From Pseudomonas baetica (lineage in GTDB: Bacteria; Pseudomonadota; Gammaproteobacteria; Pseudomonadales; Pseudomonadaceae), in NCBI RefSeq assembly GCF_002813455.1, contig NZ_PHHE01000001.1:4708001-4772000 (forward strand): DNA of 64,000 nt, read 5' to 3'. A model generated the notes under the pieces. It was not told the DNA's origin. It worked only from the letters and a program-made list of their open reading frames with translations, and did not search any database. The position numbers were made by a program, and so were the translations under genes. Positions 27,206 through 38,700 of this stretch are shown one piece after another (the first letter of the stretch is position 1; each line of letters opens with the position of its first letter).

Positions 27206-28558
27206 ATGAGCGCGCTCTATATGATTGCCGGCACCCTGATCGCTTTGGGTGTGCTGGTCACCTTTCACGAATTCGGCCACTTCTGGGTCGCGCGTCGCTG
27301 TGGCGTAAAGGTTCTGCGCTTTTCCGTAGGCTTCGGTATGCCGCTGCTGCGCTGGCACGACAAACAAGGCACTGAATTTGTCGTTGCCGCGATCCCTCTG
27401 GGTGGCTACGTCAAGATGCTTGATGAGCGCGAAGGCGAGGTGCCGGTCGATCAACTGGATCAGTCGTTCAATCGCAAGTCCGTTCGTCAGCGTATCGCCA
27501 TTGTTGCCGCCGGCCCAATTGCCAACTTCCTGTTGGCCTTGGTGTTCTTCTGGGTGCTGGCCATGCTCGGTAGCGAGCAGGTGCGCCCGGTCATTGGTGC
27601 AGTCGAGTCCGGCAGCATCGCCGCCAAAGCCGGTTTGGGTGCGGGTCAGGAGATCGTCGCGATCGATGGCGAGCCGACTACTGGTTGGGCCGCCGTCAAT
27701 TTGCAACTGGTTCGTCGTCTTGGTGAAAGTGGCTCCTTGCAGTTATTGGTGCGTGAGCAAGGCTCTACCGCGGATTCGCCGCGTGAACTGGTGCTGGATC
27801 ACTGGCTGAAGGGTGCTGATGAGCCAGATCCGATCCGCTCTCTGGGTATTCGTCCATGGCGCCCGGCCTTGCCGCCGGTGCTTGCCGAGCTTGATCCAAA
27901 AGGCCCGGCTCAGGCTGCCGGGCTGAAGACCGGTGATCGTTTGCTGTCTCTTGACGGTCAGGCGCTTAACGACTGGCAGCAAGTGGTTGATACCGTTCGT
28001 ACGCGTCCTGATACCAAAATCGTGCTGCGTGTCGAGCGCGATGGTGCTTCAATCGACGTCCCTGTCACCCTGGCGGCGCGCGGTGAAAGCAAGGCGCCAA
28101 GCGGTTATCTGGGGGCGGGTGTCAAAGCTGTCGACTGGCCGCCGGAAATGATCCGCGAAGTCAGTTATGGGCCATTGGCCGCGATTGGCGAGGGTGCCCG
28201 ACGCACTTGGACCATGAGCATTCTGACGCTCGATTCACTGAAGAAAATGCTGTTCGGCGAGCTCTCGGTAAAAAACTTGAGTGGACCGATAACCATTGCT
28301 AAAGTGGCGGGCGCTTCTGCCCAGTCGGGTGTCGCTGATTTCCTGAATTTCCTTGCTTATCTGAGTATTAGCCTGGGGGTTCTGAATTTGCTGCCCATTC
28401 CTGTACTGGATGGGGGGCATTTGTTGTTTTATCTGATCGAGTGGGCGCGTGGTCGTCCCTTGTCGGATCGGGTGCAAGGTTGGGGGATACAGATCGGTAT
28501 CAGTTTGGTGGTCGGGGTGATGTTGCTTGCTCTGGTCAACGATCTGGGTCGTCTGTAA
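27206..28558 (+). CDS. rseP: Site-2 intramembrane metalloprotease RseP
   Basis: A 450-residue inner-membrane protease that makes the second cleavage of anti-sigma factors (RseA; MucA in Pseudomonas), releasing RpoE/AlgU under envelope stress. The zinc motif HEFGH is at residues 21-25 in the first membrane helix. Two PDZ-like domains lie at about 115-200 and 220-305 (PKGPAQAAGLKTGDRLLSLDG in the second). The second metal-ligand motif LNLLPIPVLDGGHL is near residue 395. It lies directly upstream of bamA, the usual arrangement. Confidence 0.96.
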   Translation: MSALYMIAGTLIALGVLVTFHEFGHFWVARRCGVKVLRFSVGFGMPLLRWHDKQGTEFVVAAIPLGGYVKMLDEREGEVPVDQLDQSFNRKSVRQRIAIVAAGPIANFLLALVFFWVLAMLGSEQVRPVIGAVESGSIAAKAGLGAGQEIVAIDGEPTTGWAAVNLQLVRRLGESGSLQLLVREQGSTADSPRELVLDHWLKGADEPDPIRSLGIRPWRPALPPVLAELDPKGPAQAAGLKTGDRLLSLDGQALNDWQQVVDTVRTRPDTKIVLRVERDGASIDVPVTLAARGESKAPSGYLGAGVKAVDWPPEMIREVSYGPLAAIGEGARRTWTMSILTLDSLKKMLFGELSVKNLSGPITIAKVAGASAQSGVADFLNFLAYLSISLGVLNLLPIPVLDGGHLLFYLIEWARGRPLSDRVQGWGIQIGISLVVGVMLLALVNDLGRL

Positions 28559-28578
28559 CGCTTCGCTGAATTGCGAAT

Positions 28579-28604
28579 CTGCCGCATTTTGCGGCAGTTT
28601 GTTT
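28579..28604 (+). terminator. Partial terminator or attenuator between rseP and bamA
   Basis: CTGCCGC-ATTTT...-GCGGCAG (7-bp stem) followed by TTTGTTTATT, 20 bp after the rseP stop. It is moderately terminator-like and could lower read-through into bamA. Confidence 0.5.
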
Positions 28605-28632
28605 ATTGCCAGTTGGAATAAGAAAGGACTTC

Positions 28633-31008
28633 ATGAAACGTCTGCTGCTAACTGCGGTTCTCACCGTATTGATGATCGCCGAAGTTCACGCCGAGTCCTT
28701 CACTATCTCTGATATTCGCGTCAATGGCCTCCAGCGGGTCTCCGCGGGTAGCGTCTTTGGTGCCTTGCCGTTGAACGTCGGCGAGCAGGCGGATGATCGT
28801 CGCCTGGTGGAATCCACTCGTGCGTTGTTCAAAACCGGTTTCTTTCAAGATATCCAGCTGGGCCGCGAAGGCAACGTACTGGTAATCACGGTTGTCGAGC
28901 GTCCGTCGGTCGCCAGTATCGAGATCGAAGGCAACAAAGCGATCTCCACTGAAGACCTGATGAAAGGCCTCAAGCAATCCGGTCTGGCCGAAGGCGAGAT
29001 CTTCCAGCGTGCCACCCTCGAAGGCGTGCGTAACGAGCTGCAACGTCAGTACGTCGCGCAAGGTCGCTACTCGGCTACCGTAGATACCGAAGTGGTATCG
29101 CAGCCGCGTAACCGCGTTGGTCTGAAAGTGAAGATCAACGAAGGCACCGTTGCGGCCATTCAGCACATCAACGTGGTGGGCAACACGGTTTTCCCCGAGG
29201 ACGACCTGACCGACCTGTTCGAGCTGAAAACCACCAACTGGCTGTCGTTCTTCAAGAACGATGACAAATATGCCCGTGAAAAGCTTTCCGGTGACCTGGA
29301 GCGTCTTCGTTCCTACTACCTGGATCGCGGCTATATCAACATGGATATCGCTTCGACCCAGGTGTCCATCACCCCTGACAAGAAGCACGTGTACATCACC
29401 GTCAACGTCACCGAGGGCGAGAAGTACACTGTCCGTGACGTCAAACTCAGCGGTGATCTGAAAGTCCCTGAAGACCAGGTCAAATCCTTGCTGCTGGTTC
29501 AGAAAGGCCAGGTCTTCTCGCGCAAGCTGATGACCACCACCTCGGAACTGATCACCCGTCGTCTGGGTAACGAGGGTTACACCTTCGCCAACGTCAACGG
29601 CGTACCTCAGCCGCACGATGATGACCACACCGTGGACATCCTGTTTGCTGTCGACCCGGGCAAGCGTGCCTACGTCAATCGCATCAACTTCCGTGGCAAC
29701 ACCAAGTCCGAAGACGAAGTGCTGCGTCGCGAAATGCGTCAGATGGAAGGTGGCTGGGCTTCAACCTACCTGATCGACCAGTCCAAGACCCGTCTTGAGC
29801 GTCTGGGCTTCTTTAAAGAAGTCAACGTCGAAACCCCGGCTGTTCCGGGCGTTGATGACCAGGTTGATGTGAACTACAGCGTAGAAGAGCAGGCGTCCGG
29901 TTCGATTACCGCCAGCGTCGGTTTCGCCCAGAGCGCCGGTTTGATCCTCGGTGGTTCGATCACCCAGAACAACTTCCTCGGTACCGGTAACCGCGTCAGC
30001 GTCGGCCTGACCCGAAGCGAATACCAGAGCCGCTACAACTTCGGCTACGTTGACCCGTACTGGACCGCCGATGGCGTGAGCCTGGGTTACAACGCGTTCT
30101 ATCGCACCACCGACTACAAAGACCTCGACGTCGACGTAGCAAGCTACGCGGTAGACAGCCTGGGTGCAGGCGTGAACGTTGGTTATCCGATCAGTGAGAC
30201 TTCGCGTCTGACCTTCGGTCTGTCCGCTCAGCAGGACAAGATCAAGACCGGTCAGTACACCGTTGACGAGATCTTTGACTTCGTTAACAAGGAAGGCGAC
30301 AACTACCTGAACTTCAAGGCATCGGCCGGCTGGTCCGAGTCGACCCTGAACAAAGGTGTATTGCCGACTCGTGGTCGTTCCCAGAGCCTGACCCTGGAAT
30401 CCACTATTCCGGGTAGCGATCTGTCGTTCTTCAAACTGGATTACCGCGGTCAGTTGTTCCAGCCGATCACTGAAAACTACACCCTGCGTCTGCACACCGA
30501 ACTGGGTTATGGCGACGGTTACGGTTCGACTGACGGCTTGCCGTTCTATGAAAACTACTATGCTGGTGGTTTCAACTCGGTGCGTGGCTTCAAGGACAGC
30601 ACCCTCGGCCCGCGCAGTACGCCGAGCCGTGGTACCAACCCGGGTACGCTGGCTGACCCGGACCAGGATCCACTGCCGTTCGGTGGTAACGTCCTGATCC
30701 AGGGTGGTGTCGAGGTTCTGTTCCCGCTGCCGTTCGTGAAAGATCAGCGTTCCCTGCGTACGTCGGTATTCTGGGATGTGGGTAACGTATTTGATTCGCA
30801 GTGCAAGGACACCACCAACGCCAATGGCTCGTCGTCGAACACCAAGTGCAACGACATCAGCCTGAGCAACATGGCCAGTTCGGTCGGTGTGGGCGTGACC
30901 TGGGTCACCGCGCTGGGTCCTCTGAGCTTCGCGTTGGCCATGCCGATCAAGAAACCGGATGAAGCTGAAACTCAAGTGTTCCAATTCTCCCTCGGCCAGA
31001 CGTTCTAA
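28633..31008 (+). CDS. bamA: Outer-membrane protein assembly factor BamA
   Basis: A 791-residue central component of the BAM complex, which inserts beta-barrels in the outer membrane. Signal peptide MKRLLLTAVLTVLMIAEVHA, then five POTRA domains (about 22-420; the first begins FTISDIRVNGLQRVSAG), then an Omp85 16-strand barrel containing the loop 6 motif VRGF (in GGFNSVRGFKDS), ending in the terminal aromatic FSLGQTF. The ATG at 28633 has AGAAAGGACTTC upstream; the ORF extends upstream to 28606 without support. Confidence 0.97.
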   Translation: MKRLLLTAVLTVLMIAEVHAESFTISDIRVNGLQRVSAGSVFGALPLNVGEQADDRRLVESTRALFKTGFFQDIQLGREGNVLVITVVERPSVASIEIEGNKAISTEDLMKGLKQSGLAEGEIFQRATLEGVRNELQRQYVAQGRYSATVDTEVVSQPRNRVGLKVKINEGTVAAIQHINVVGNTVFPEDDLTDLFELKTTNWLSFFKNDDKYAREKLSGDLERLRSYYLDRGYINMDIASTQVSITPDKKHVYITVNVTEGEKYTVRDVKLSGDLKVPEDQVKSLLLVQKGQVFSRKLMTTTSELITRRLGNEGYTFANVNGVPQPHDDDHTVDILFAVDPGKRAYVNRINFRGNTKSEDEVLRREMRQMEGGWASTYLIDQSKTRLERLGFFKEVNVETPAVPGVDDQVDVNYSVEEQASGSITASVGFAQSAGLILGGSITQNNFLGTGNRVSVGLTRSEYQSRYNFGYVDPYWTADGVSLGYNAFYRTTDYKDLDVDVASYAVDSLGAGVNVGYPISETSRLTFGLSAQQDKIKTGQYTVDEIFDFVNKEGDNYLNFKASAGWSESTLNKGVLPTRGRSQSLTLESTIPGSDLSFFKLDYRGQLFQPITENYTLRLHTELGYGDGYGSTDGLPFYENYYAGGFNSVRGFKDSTLGPRSTPSRGTNPGTLADPDQDPLPFGGNVLIQGGVEVLFPLPFVKDQRSLRTSVFWDVGNVFDSQCKDTTNANGSSSNTKCNDISLSNMASSVGVGVTWVTALGPLSFALAMPIKKPDEAETQVFQFSLGQTF

Positions 31009-31053
31009 GCGTCTGACCCAAGATAACGACAATGGATTTTGTAGGAGTGCATC

Positions 31054-31557
31054 GTGCGTAAGTTGACTCAATTGGTTCTCCTGGCCTCCGTACTGGTGGC
31101 AGGCCCGGCATTTGCCGACATGAAAATTGCCGTTCTGAACTATCAGATGGCTCTGCTGGAGTCCGATGCGGCCAAGAAGTACGCAGTGGATGCCGAGAAG
31201 AAGTTCGGTCCTCAACTGACCAAACTGAAGACTCTGGAAAGCAGCGCCAAGGGTATTCAGGATCGTCTGATGGCGGGTGGCGACAAGATGCAACAAGGTG
31301 AGCGTGAGCGTCTGGAGCTGGAATTCAAGCAAAAGGCCCGTGACTTCCAGTTCCAGTCCAAGGAACTGAACGAAGCCAAAGCTGTTGCCGACCGCGAAAT
31401 GCTCAAGCAACTGAAGCCGAAACTGGATGGTGCAGTAGAAGAAGTCATCAAGAAAGGTGGTTTTGACCTGGTGTTCGAGCGTGGCGCAGTGATTGATGTC
31501 AAACCTCAGTACGACATCACGCGCCAGGTTATCGAGCGCATGAATCAGCTGAAGTAA
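31054..31557 (+). CDS. skp: Periplasmic chaperone Skp (OmpH)
   Basis: A 167-residue periplasmic chaperone for unfolded outer-membrane proteins. A signal peptide ends at GPAFA-DMKIAVLNYQ, followed by a long Lys/Glu/Gln-rich alpha-helical region predicting the jellyfish tentacles, and a C-terminal beta element VFERGAVIDVKPQYDIT. The start is GTG at 31054 with TAGGAG 7 bases upstream. The stop is three bases before the lpxD start, so they are co-translated. Confidence 0.92.
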   Translation: MRKLTQLVLLASVLVAGPAFADMKIAVLNYQMALLESDAAKKYAVDAEKKFGPQLTKLKTLESSAKGIQDRLMAGGDKMQQGERERLELEFKQKARDFQFQSKELNEAKAVADREMLKQLKPKLDGAVEEVIKKGGFDLVFERGAVIDVKPQYDITRQVIERMNQLK

Positions 31558-31560
31558 CCC

Positions 31561-32616
31561 ATGACCGTAAATATCAAACTCGGCCAGTTGGCCGAGTTCC
31601 TCGGCGCCACCCTGCGTGGCGACCCGGAGAAGCAAATAACTGGGCTAGCCACTTTGCAAGAGGCTGGCCCAGCTCAGTTGAGCTTTCTGGCAAATCCCCA
31701 ATATCGCAAATACCTGGCAGGCTCGCAGGCAGCAGCGCTGCTGCTCAAAGAGGCCGATGCCGAAGGATTTGCCGGTAATGCGCTGGTGGTGCCGGATCCT
31801 TATCTGGCTTACGCACGCCTTTCGCACCTGTTCGATCCCAAACCCAAAGCCACTGCCGGTATCCACCCGACAGCGGTGATCGCGGCTGACGCTGTGGTTG
31901 ACTCCACCGCCAGCATCGGTCCCTTCGTGGTGATCGAGGCCGGTGCGCGGATCGGCGCACAGGTGACCCTGGGCGCCCATTGCGTCATTGGTGCTCGCAG
32001 CGAAATCGGTGAAGGCGGCTGGCTCGCGCCGCGCGTGACGCTGTATCACGACGTGCGCATCGGCAAGCGTGTGGTTATCCAGTCCGGTGCCGTACTCGGT
32101 GGCGAAGGCTTCGGCTTTGCCAACGAAAAAGGTATCTGGCAGAAAATCGCGCAGATCGGTGGTGTTGCCATCGGCGACGACGTGGAGATTGGCGTGAACA
32201 CCGCCATCGACCGCGGCGCGTTGGCCGATACCGTGATCGGCAATGGTGTGAAGCTCGACAACCAGATCCAGATTGCCCACAACGTCCAGGTCGGTGATCA
32301 CACCGCGATGGCCGCGTGCGTAGGGATCTCCGGCAGCACCAAAATCGGCAAGCACTGCATGCTGGCCGGTGGTGTCGGTCTGGTCGGGCACATTGATATT
32401 TGCGACAACGTTTTCCTGACCGGGATGACCATGGTGACCCACTCGATTACCGAGCCGGGCGCCTATTCTTCCGGCACAGCCATGCAACCTGCTGCCGAAT
32501 GGCGTAAAAGCGCGGCACGCATCCGTCAGCTCGATGACATCGCGCGACGTTTGAAACAGCTGGAAAAGCGCGTAGGGGAAGTGACCCCTGACGGCAATGT
32601 TTCATCAGATGGCTGA
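31561..32616 (+). CDS. lpxD: UDP-3-O-(3-hydroxyacyl)glucosamine N-acyltransferase
   Basis: A 351-residue acyltransferase adding the second 3-hydroxyacyl chain in lipid A synthesis. The N-terminal substrate-binding domain ([20 protein letters not shown]) is followed by a left-handed parallel beta-helix of hexapeptide repeats from about residue 105 to 310, with catalytic His in [15 protein letters not shown]. The C-terminal coiled helix [19 protein letters not shown] ends it. It is separated from fabZ by 106 bp with no obvious terminator. Confidence 0.96.
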   Translation: MTVNIKLGQLAEFLGATLRGDPEKQITGLATLQEAGPAQLSFLANPQYRKYLAGSQAAALLLKEADAEGFAGNALVVPDPYLAYARLSHLFDPKPKATAGIHPTAVIAADAVVDSTASIGPFVVIEAGARIGAQVTLGAHCVIGARSEIGEGGWLAPRVTLYHDVRIGKRVVIQSGAVLGGEGFGFANEKGIWQKIAQIGGVAIGDDVEIGVNTAIDRGALADTVIGNGVKLDNQIQIAHNVQVGDHTAMAACVGISGSTKIGKHCMLAGGVGLVGHIDICDNVFLTGMTMVTHSITEPGAYSSGTAMQPAAEWRKSAARIRQLDDIARRLKQLEKRVGEVTPDGNVSSDG

Positions 32617-32722
32617 TACCATTTCCATATCAAGTGTGCACAGCCTCTGGACTGCCTCCTTGATTTGCTAGAGGAGTGCGCGTCAGTCGCGCTCCCAATC
32701 TTTACATAGGCTTCCCCCCGAA

Positions 32723-33163
32723 ATGATGGACATCAACGAGATTCGCGAATACCTGCCTCACCGTTACCCGTTCCTGCTGGTGGACCGGGTGGTGGAACTG
32801 GACACTGAAGGCAAGCGCATTCGCGCCTACAAGAATGTCAGCATCAATGAACCGTTCTTCAATGGGCACTTCCCGGCGCATCCAATCATGCCAGGCGTGC
32901 TGATTATCGAAGCGATGGCTCAGGCTGCCGGGATCCTCGGTTTCAAAATGCTTGACGTCAAACCGGCCGACGGCACCCTGTATTACTTCGTCGGTTCCGA
33001 CAAGCTGCGCTTCCGCCAGCCAGTCAAGCCGGGCGATCAGTTGATCCTGGAAGCGACGTTCATCAGCTGCAAGCGCAAGATCTGGAAGTTCGAGTGCCAG
33101 GCTTCGGTCGATGGCAAACCGGTCTGCTCGGCTGAGATTATCTGTGCGGAACAAAAAGTATGA
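32723..33163 (+). CDS. fabZ: 3-hydroxyacyl-ACP dehydratase FabZ
   Basis: A 146-residue hot-dog-fold dehydratase acting in each cycle of fatty-acid elongation. It carries the catalytic region [13 protein letters not shown] (His near residue 13) and [22 protein letters not shown] with the catalytic Glu. The tandem ATGATG leaves two possible starts (32723, 32726). The stop overlaps the lpxA ATG by 4 bp; both enzymes use 3-hydroxyacyl-ACP, which explains the coupling. Confidence 0.95.
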   Translation: MMDINEIREYLPHRYPFLLVDRVVELDTEGKRIRAYKNVSINEPFFNGHFPAHPIMPGVLIIEAMAQAAGILGFKMLDVKPADGTLYYFVGSDKLRFRQPVKPGDQLILEATFISCKRKIWKFECQASVDGKPVCSAEIICAEQKV

Positions 33164-33936
33164 GTTTGATTGACCCTCGCGCAATCATCGATCCGTCGGC
33201 CGTTCTGGCTGACGGCGTCGAGGTCGGCCCGTGGTCGATCATCGGCGCTGGTGTGGAAATCGGCGAGGGTACCGTGATCGGGCCGCATGTGATCCTCAAA
33301 GGCCCGACGCGCATCGGTAAGCATAATCGCATCTACCAGTTCTCCTCGGTAGGCGAAGATACGCCCGATCTGAAGTACAAAGGTGAAGAAACCCGTCTGG
33401 TGATGGGTGACCACAATGTCATCCGTGAAGGCGTGACGATTCACCGTGGCACCGTGCAGGATCGCTCGGAAACCACGTTGGGCGATCACAACCTGATCAT
33501 GGCCTATGCGCACATCGGTCACGACAGCGTCATCGGCAATAACTGCATTCTGGTTAACAACACCGCTCTGGCCGGCCATGTACACGTCGATGACTGGGCG
33601 ATCCTTTCCGGTTTTACCCTGGTTCACCAGTATTGCCACATCGGCGCCCACAGCTTCTCCGGTATGGGCACCGCGATCGGTAAAGACGTTCCGGCGTTTG
33701 TCACCGTGTTTGGCAATCCGGCGCAAGCGCGCAGCATGAACTTCGAAGGCATGCGCCGTCGCGGTTTCAGCGAGGACGCTATCCACGCATTGCGTCGCGC
33801 CTACAAAACCGTTTATCGCCAAGGGCTGACGGTTGAGCAGGCACTGGCAGAACTGGCCGAACCTGCTGCCCAGTTCCCGGAAGTTGCGGTGTTCCGCGAT
33901 TCCATCCAGTCGTCGACTCGTGGCATCACTCGCTGA
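33160..33936 (+). CDS. lpxA: UDP-N-acetylglucosamine acyltransferase
   Basis: A 258-residue enzyme catalysing the first step of lipid A synthesis, O-acylation of UDP-GlcNAc. The left-handed beta-helix spans residues 1-190 ([20 protein letters not shown]). The catalytic His lies in [15 protein letters not shown], and the C-terminal helical domain begins with [18 protein letters not shown]. It is coupled to fabZ (4-bp overlap) and followed 2 bp later by lpxB. Confidence 0.97.
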   Translation: MSLIDPRAIIDPSAVLADGVEVGPWSIIGAGVEIGEGTVIGPHVILKGPTRIGKHNRIYQFSSVGEDTPDLKYKGEETRLVMGDHNVIREGVTIHRGTVQDRSETTLGDHNLIMAYAHIGHDSVIGNNCILVNNTALAGHVHVDDWAILSGFTLVHQYCHIGAHSFSGMGTAIGKDVPAFVTVFGNPAQARSMNFEGMRRRGFSEDAIHALRRAYKTVYRQGLTVEQALAELAEPAAQFPEVAVFRDSIQSSTRGITR

Positions 33937-33938
33937 TC

Positions 33939-35069
33939 ATGGCTAATCTGCGTATTGCACTGGTGGCGGGTGAGGCTTCCGGTGACATTCTCGGCGCCGG
34001 ACTCATGCGCGCCCTCAAGGCACAGCATCCGGCGGTCGAGTTTATCGGCGTCGGCGGTCCGTTGATGCAGGCCGAAGGCCTGACTTCCTATTTCCCCATG
34101 GAGCGTTTGTCGGTCATGGGGCTGGTGGAGGTGCTCGGTCGTTTGCGCGAGTTGCTCAAGCGTCGCAAAGAACTCATCGCCACGCTGATCGCCGAAAAGC
34201 CGGACGTGTTCATCGGCATCGATGCACCGGACTTCAACCTCAATATCGAACTCAAGCTGCGTCAGGCCGGGATCAAAACCGTGCATTACGTCAGCCCGTC
34301 GGTGTGGGCGTGGCGGCAGAAGCGCGTGTTGAAGATTCGCGAAGGCTGCGACCTGATGTTGACGCTGCTGCCGTTCGAAGCAAAATTTTACGAAGAGAAA
34401 GGCGTGCCGGTTCGGTTCGTCGGTCACACGCTGGCCGATACCATACCGCTGGAGGCTGATCGCGCTGCTGCGCGTGCCGAATTGGGTCTGCCCGACGGCC
34501 CGCTGGTGGCATTGATGCCCGGCAGCCGTGGTGGCGAAGTCGCCCGTCTGGGGGCGCTTTTCCTTGATACCGCCGAGCGCTTGCGCGCCATGCGCCCAGG
34601 GCTGCGTTTTGTCATGCCTTGCGCCAATGCAGAGCGTCGCGCGCAGATTGAAGCACTACTGGCCGGGCGCGACTTGCCGGTGACCTTGCTCGACGGTCAG
34701 TCTCATCTGGCCCTGGCGGCGTGCAACGCAGTGCTGATCGCCTCCGGCACGGCAACCCTTGAAGCGCTGCTGTACAAGCGGCCGATGGTGGTGGCCTATC
34801 GTCTGGCGCCGCTGACGTTCTGGATTCTCAAGCGCATGGTCAAGAGCCCGTATGTGTCTCTGCCGAACCTGCTGGCCCAGCGCTTGCTGGTTCCGGAACT
34901 GTTGCAGGATGATGCGACAGTCGAGGCATTGGCACAGATGCTGTCGCCATTGATCGAGGGCGGCGAAGAACAGACGCGCGGCTTTGACGAAATCCATCGC
35001 ACGCTGCGGCTGGATGCTTCCAACCAGGCGGCCGCTGCCGTGCTGAACCTGATCGGTCAAACACGATGA
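33939..35069 (+). CDS. lpxB: Lipid A disaccharide synthase
   Basis: A 376-residue peripheral membrane glycosyltransferase (GT19) that joins lipid X to UDP-2,3-diacylglucosamine. Signatures: [16 protein letters not shown] at the N-terminus, [33 protein letters not shown] and [15 protein letters not shown]. The start ATG lies two bases after the lpxA stop. It overlaps rnhB by ATGA. Confidence 0.97.
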   Translation: MANLRIALVAGEASGDILGAGLMRALKAQHPAVEFIGVGGPLMQAEGLTSYFPMERLSVMGLVEVLGRLRELLKRRKELIATLIAEKPDVFIGIDAPDFNLNIELKLRQAGIKTVHYVSPSVWAWRQKRVLKIREGCDLMLTLLPFEAKFYEEKGVPVRFVGHTLADTIPLEADRAAARAELGLPDGPLVALMPGSRGGEVARLGALFLDTAERLRAMRPGLRFVMPCANAERRAQIEALLAGRDLPVTLLDGQSHLALAACNAVLIASGTATLEALLYKRPMVVAYRLAPLTFWILKRMVKSPYVSLPNLLAQRLLVPELLQDDATVEALAQMLSPLIEGGEEQTRGFDEIHRTLRLDASNQAAAAVLNLIGQTR

Positions 35070-35707
35070 GCAAGAAAGATATGCAGATGGGCCTGGATTT
35101 CACCTTGGTCGCCGAAGTCGAAGAGCTGGTGGCGGGTGTCGATGAAGTCGGTCGCGGCCCGTTGTGCGGCGCCGTGGTGACTGCGGCGGTGATCCTCGAT
35201 CCAAACCGGCCGATCCTTGGCCTCAACGACTCGAAAAAACTCACCGAAGCCAAGCGCGAAAAGCTTTACGACGAGATCATCGAGAAATCCCTGAGCTGGT
35301 GCATCGCCCGCGCCGAAGTTGAAGAAATCGACGAGTTGAATATTCTGCACGCAACCATGCTGGCCATGCAGCGTGCGGTCGCCGGCCTGCATATTCAGCC
35401 AAAACTGGCGATGATCGACGGCAACCGCTGCCCGCAACTGCCGATGCGCGCTGAGGCCGTGGTGCAGGGCGACGGCAAGGTCCCTGCTATTGCCGCAGCA
35501 TCGATTCTGGCCAAGGTCAGTCGTGACCGCGAGATGGCCGCGTTCGAATTGATTTACCCGGGTTACGGTATTGGCGGTCATAAAGGCTACCCGACGCCCG
35601 TTCATCTGGAAGCGTTGGTGCGTCTTGGTCCGACGCCTATTCACCGGCGCTCGTTCGCCCCGGTGCGTCAGGCTTACGAGGCACTGGAAGGTCTGACGCA
35701 GGTTTAG
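35066..35707 (+). CDS. rnhB: Ribonuclease HII
   Basis: A 213-residue RNase H2-type nuclease that cuts RNA in DNA hybrids and single ribonucleotides in DNA. The [13 protein letters not shown] motif carries the first acidic pair; [13 protein letters not shown] and [13 protein letters not shown] are also typical. The N-terminal [12 protein letters not shown] precedes the usual core. Start overlap with lpxB suggests translational coupling. A GC-rich hairpin (35732-35751) follows. Confidence 0.95.
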   Translation: MSKKDMQMGLDFTLVAEVEELVAGVDEVGRGPLCGAVVTAAVILDPNRPILGLNDSKKLTEAKREKLYDEIIEKSLSWCIARAEVEEIDELNILHATMLAMQRAVAGLHIQPKLAMIDGNRCPQLPMRAEAVVQGDGKVPAIAAASILAKVSRDREMAAFELIYPGYGIGGHKGYPTPVHLEALVRLGPTPIHRRSFAPVRQAYEALEGLTQV

Positions 35708-35731
35708 TCGCAAGGCTGATGTTTTGTTCGA

Positions 35732-35758
35732 GGCCCGGTACAATCCGGGCCTTGTTGT
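35732..35758 (+). terminator. Candidate terminator between rnhB and dnaE
   Basis: The 7-bp stem GGCCCGG/CCGGGCC with loop TACAAT is followed by TTGTTGTCT. The U-tract is interrupted, so this is a weak candidate. The loop itself resembles a -10 box. Confidence 0.45.
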
Positions 35759-35783
35759 CTCTATGTAACTGGACAGGATCACT

Positions 35784-38700
35784 ATGCCGGCTTCATTCGT
35801 TCATCTACGCCTGCACACTGAATACTCCCTGGTCGACGGGCTGGTGCGGATCAAGCCGCTGGTCAAGGCGCTGACCGCCATGAACATGCCGGCCGTGGCG
35901 GTCACCGATCAGAACAACATGTGTTCCCTGGTCAAATTCTATAAAAACACCATGGGCGCGGGCATCAAGCCAATCTGCGGCGCCGACCTGTGGCTGTCGA
36001 ACAAGGATCCTGATGCTCCGCTGAGCCGCATCAGCCTGTTGGTCATGAACGCCAAGGGCTATCGCAATCTCACCGAGTTGATCTCGCGCGGCTTCATTGA
36101 AGGTCAGCGTAACGGCATGATCATCATCGAGCGCGAGTGGGTCGCCGAGGCCAACGAAGGCCTGATCATGCTGTCCGCCGCCAAAGAAGGCGAGATCGGC
36201 ATGGCGCTGATCGGTGGCAACCCGGCCGAAGCCGAAGCCCTGACACGCGAATGGATGACGGTGTTCCCGGATCGTTTCTATCTGGAAATCCAGCGCACCA
36301 ACCGCCCCAACGATGAAGAACAATTGCACGGCGCCGTGGCCCTGGCCGACAAGCTGGGCGCGCCGCTGGTGGCGACCAACGATGTGCGCTTCATCAAGCA
36401 GGAAGACTTCGCCGCTCACGAAACCCGCGTTTGCATCGGTGAGGGCCGTGCCCTCGACGATCCGCGGCGTTCGAAGAATTACAGCGACCAGCAATACCTG
36501 AAAAGTGCCGAGGAAATGGCTGAGCTGTTCAGCGACATCCCCGACGCGATCGAAAACACTGTCGAGATCGCCAAGCGCTGCAACATCGAGGTGAAGCTGG
36601 GCACGCACTTTTTGCCCAACTTCCCGATTCCCGATGGCATGACCATCGACGAGTATTTCCGCAAGGTGTCCTTCGACGGTCTGGAAGAGCGGCTCGCGGT
36701 TCTGCTGCCCAAGGACACCACTGAAGATTACGAAGCCAAGCGTCAGGTCTACGTTGATCGGTTGAATTTCGAGCTGGATATCATCATCCAGATGGGCTTC
36801 CCCGGTTACTTCCTGATCGTGATGGACTTCATCCAGTGGGCCAAGAACAACGGTGTGCCGGTAGGCCCTGGCCGTGGATCGGGTGCCGGATCGCTGGTGG
36901 CTTACGTCCAGAAGATCACCGACCTCGACCCGCTGGAATATGACCTGCTGTTCGAACGTTTCCTTAACCCGGAACGGGTCTCGATGCCCGACTTCGACGT
37001 CGACTTCTGCATGGACGGTCGCGACCGGGTGATCGACTACGTGGCCGAGAAATACGGCCGCAACGCGGTAAGCCAGATCATCACTTTCGGTTCCATGGCC
37101 GCGAAGGCTGTGGTGCGAGATGTGGCGCGGGTGCAGGGCAAGTCCTACGGTTTGGCGGATCGTCTGTCGAAGATGATTCCGTTCGAAGTCGGCATGACCC
37201 TGGAAAAGGCTTACGAACAGGAAGAAATCCTGCGCGACTTCATCAAGGTCGATGAAGAGGCGGCGGAAATCTGGGAGATGGCACGCAAGCTCGAAGGCGT
37301 TGTGCGTAACGTCGGCAAGCACGCCGGTGGTGTGGTTATCGCGCCAACCAAGCTGACCGACTTCTCGCCAATCTATTGCGACGAGGCCGGTGACGGTCTG
37401 GTAACCCAGTTCGACAAGGATGACGTTGAGGCCGCCGGCCTGGTGAAGTTCGACTTCCTTGGTCTGCGGACCCTGACGATCATCGACTGGGCGCTGAAAA
37501 CCATTAACCGCGACCGCGCCAAGGTCGACGAGCCGCCGCTGGATATCGCGTTCATCCCGCTGGATGACAAACCGACCTACCAGTTGCTGCAGAAAGCTGA
37601 AACGACTGCGGTGTTCCAGCTTGAATCGCGCGGTATGAAAGAGCTGATCAAAAAGCTCAAGCCCGACTGCCTGGAAGACTTGATCGCACTGGTGGCCCTG
37701 TTCCGTCCGGGCCCGCTGCAATCGGGCATGGTGGACGACTTCATCAACCGTAAGCACGGTCGCGCCGAACTGGCGTATCCGCACTCGGACTACCAGTACG
37801 AAGGCCTCAAGCCCGTATTGGCGCCGACTTACGGCATCATCCTGTATCAGGAACAGGTGATGCAGATTGCTCAGGTCATGGCCGGTTACACCCTCGGTGG
37901 TGCGGACATGCTGCGTCGGGCGATGGGTAAGAAAAAACCCGAGGAAATGGCCAAGCAGCGCGGCGGTTTCATTGAAGGTTGCGCGACCAACAATATCGAC
38001 GCCGACCTCGCCGGTAACATCTTCGACCTGGTGGAAAAATTCGCCGGTTACGGCTTCAACAAATCCCACTCCGCCGCCTACGGCCTGGTCTCGTACCAGA
38101 CCGCCTGGCTGAAAGCTCACTACCCGGCACCGTTCATGGCTGCGGTACTTTCTGCGGATATGCACAACACCGACAAGGTCGTGACCTTGATCGAGGAAGT
38201 GCGCACGATGAAGCTGCGCCTCGACGCGCCGGACGTGAACACTTCGGAGTTCAAGTTCACGGTGAACGACGACGGCCGCATTGTGTATGGCCTCGGCGCG
38301 ATCAAAGGCGTTGGCGAAGGCCCGGTGGAAGCGATCACCGAGGCGCGTCAGGAAGGCCCGTTCAAGGATTTGTTCGACTTCTGCGCGCGGGTCGACCTCA
38401 AGCGTATCAACAAGCGCACGCTCGACGGTTTGATCCGCAGCGGTGCGCTGGATCGTCTGGGGCCTTACTTCCACGACGAGCAAAAGGCTTATCAGGCCAA
38501 CATCGACCGCAACCGCGCGGTGCTGCTGGCGGCGATGGAAGAGGCGATCAAGGCTGCCGAGCAGACTGCTCGCACCCACGATAGCGGCCATGCCGATCTG
38601 TTTGGTGGGCTGTTCGTCGAGGAAGATGCCGACGTTTATGCGACTCATCGCAAGGCCAAGGAACTGACCCTCAAGGAACGTCTCAAGGGTGAAAAAGACA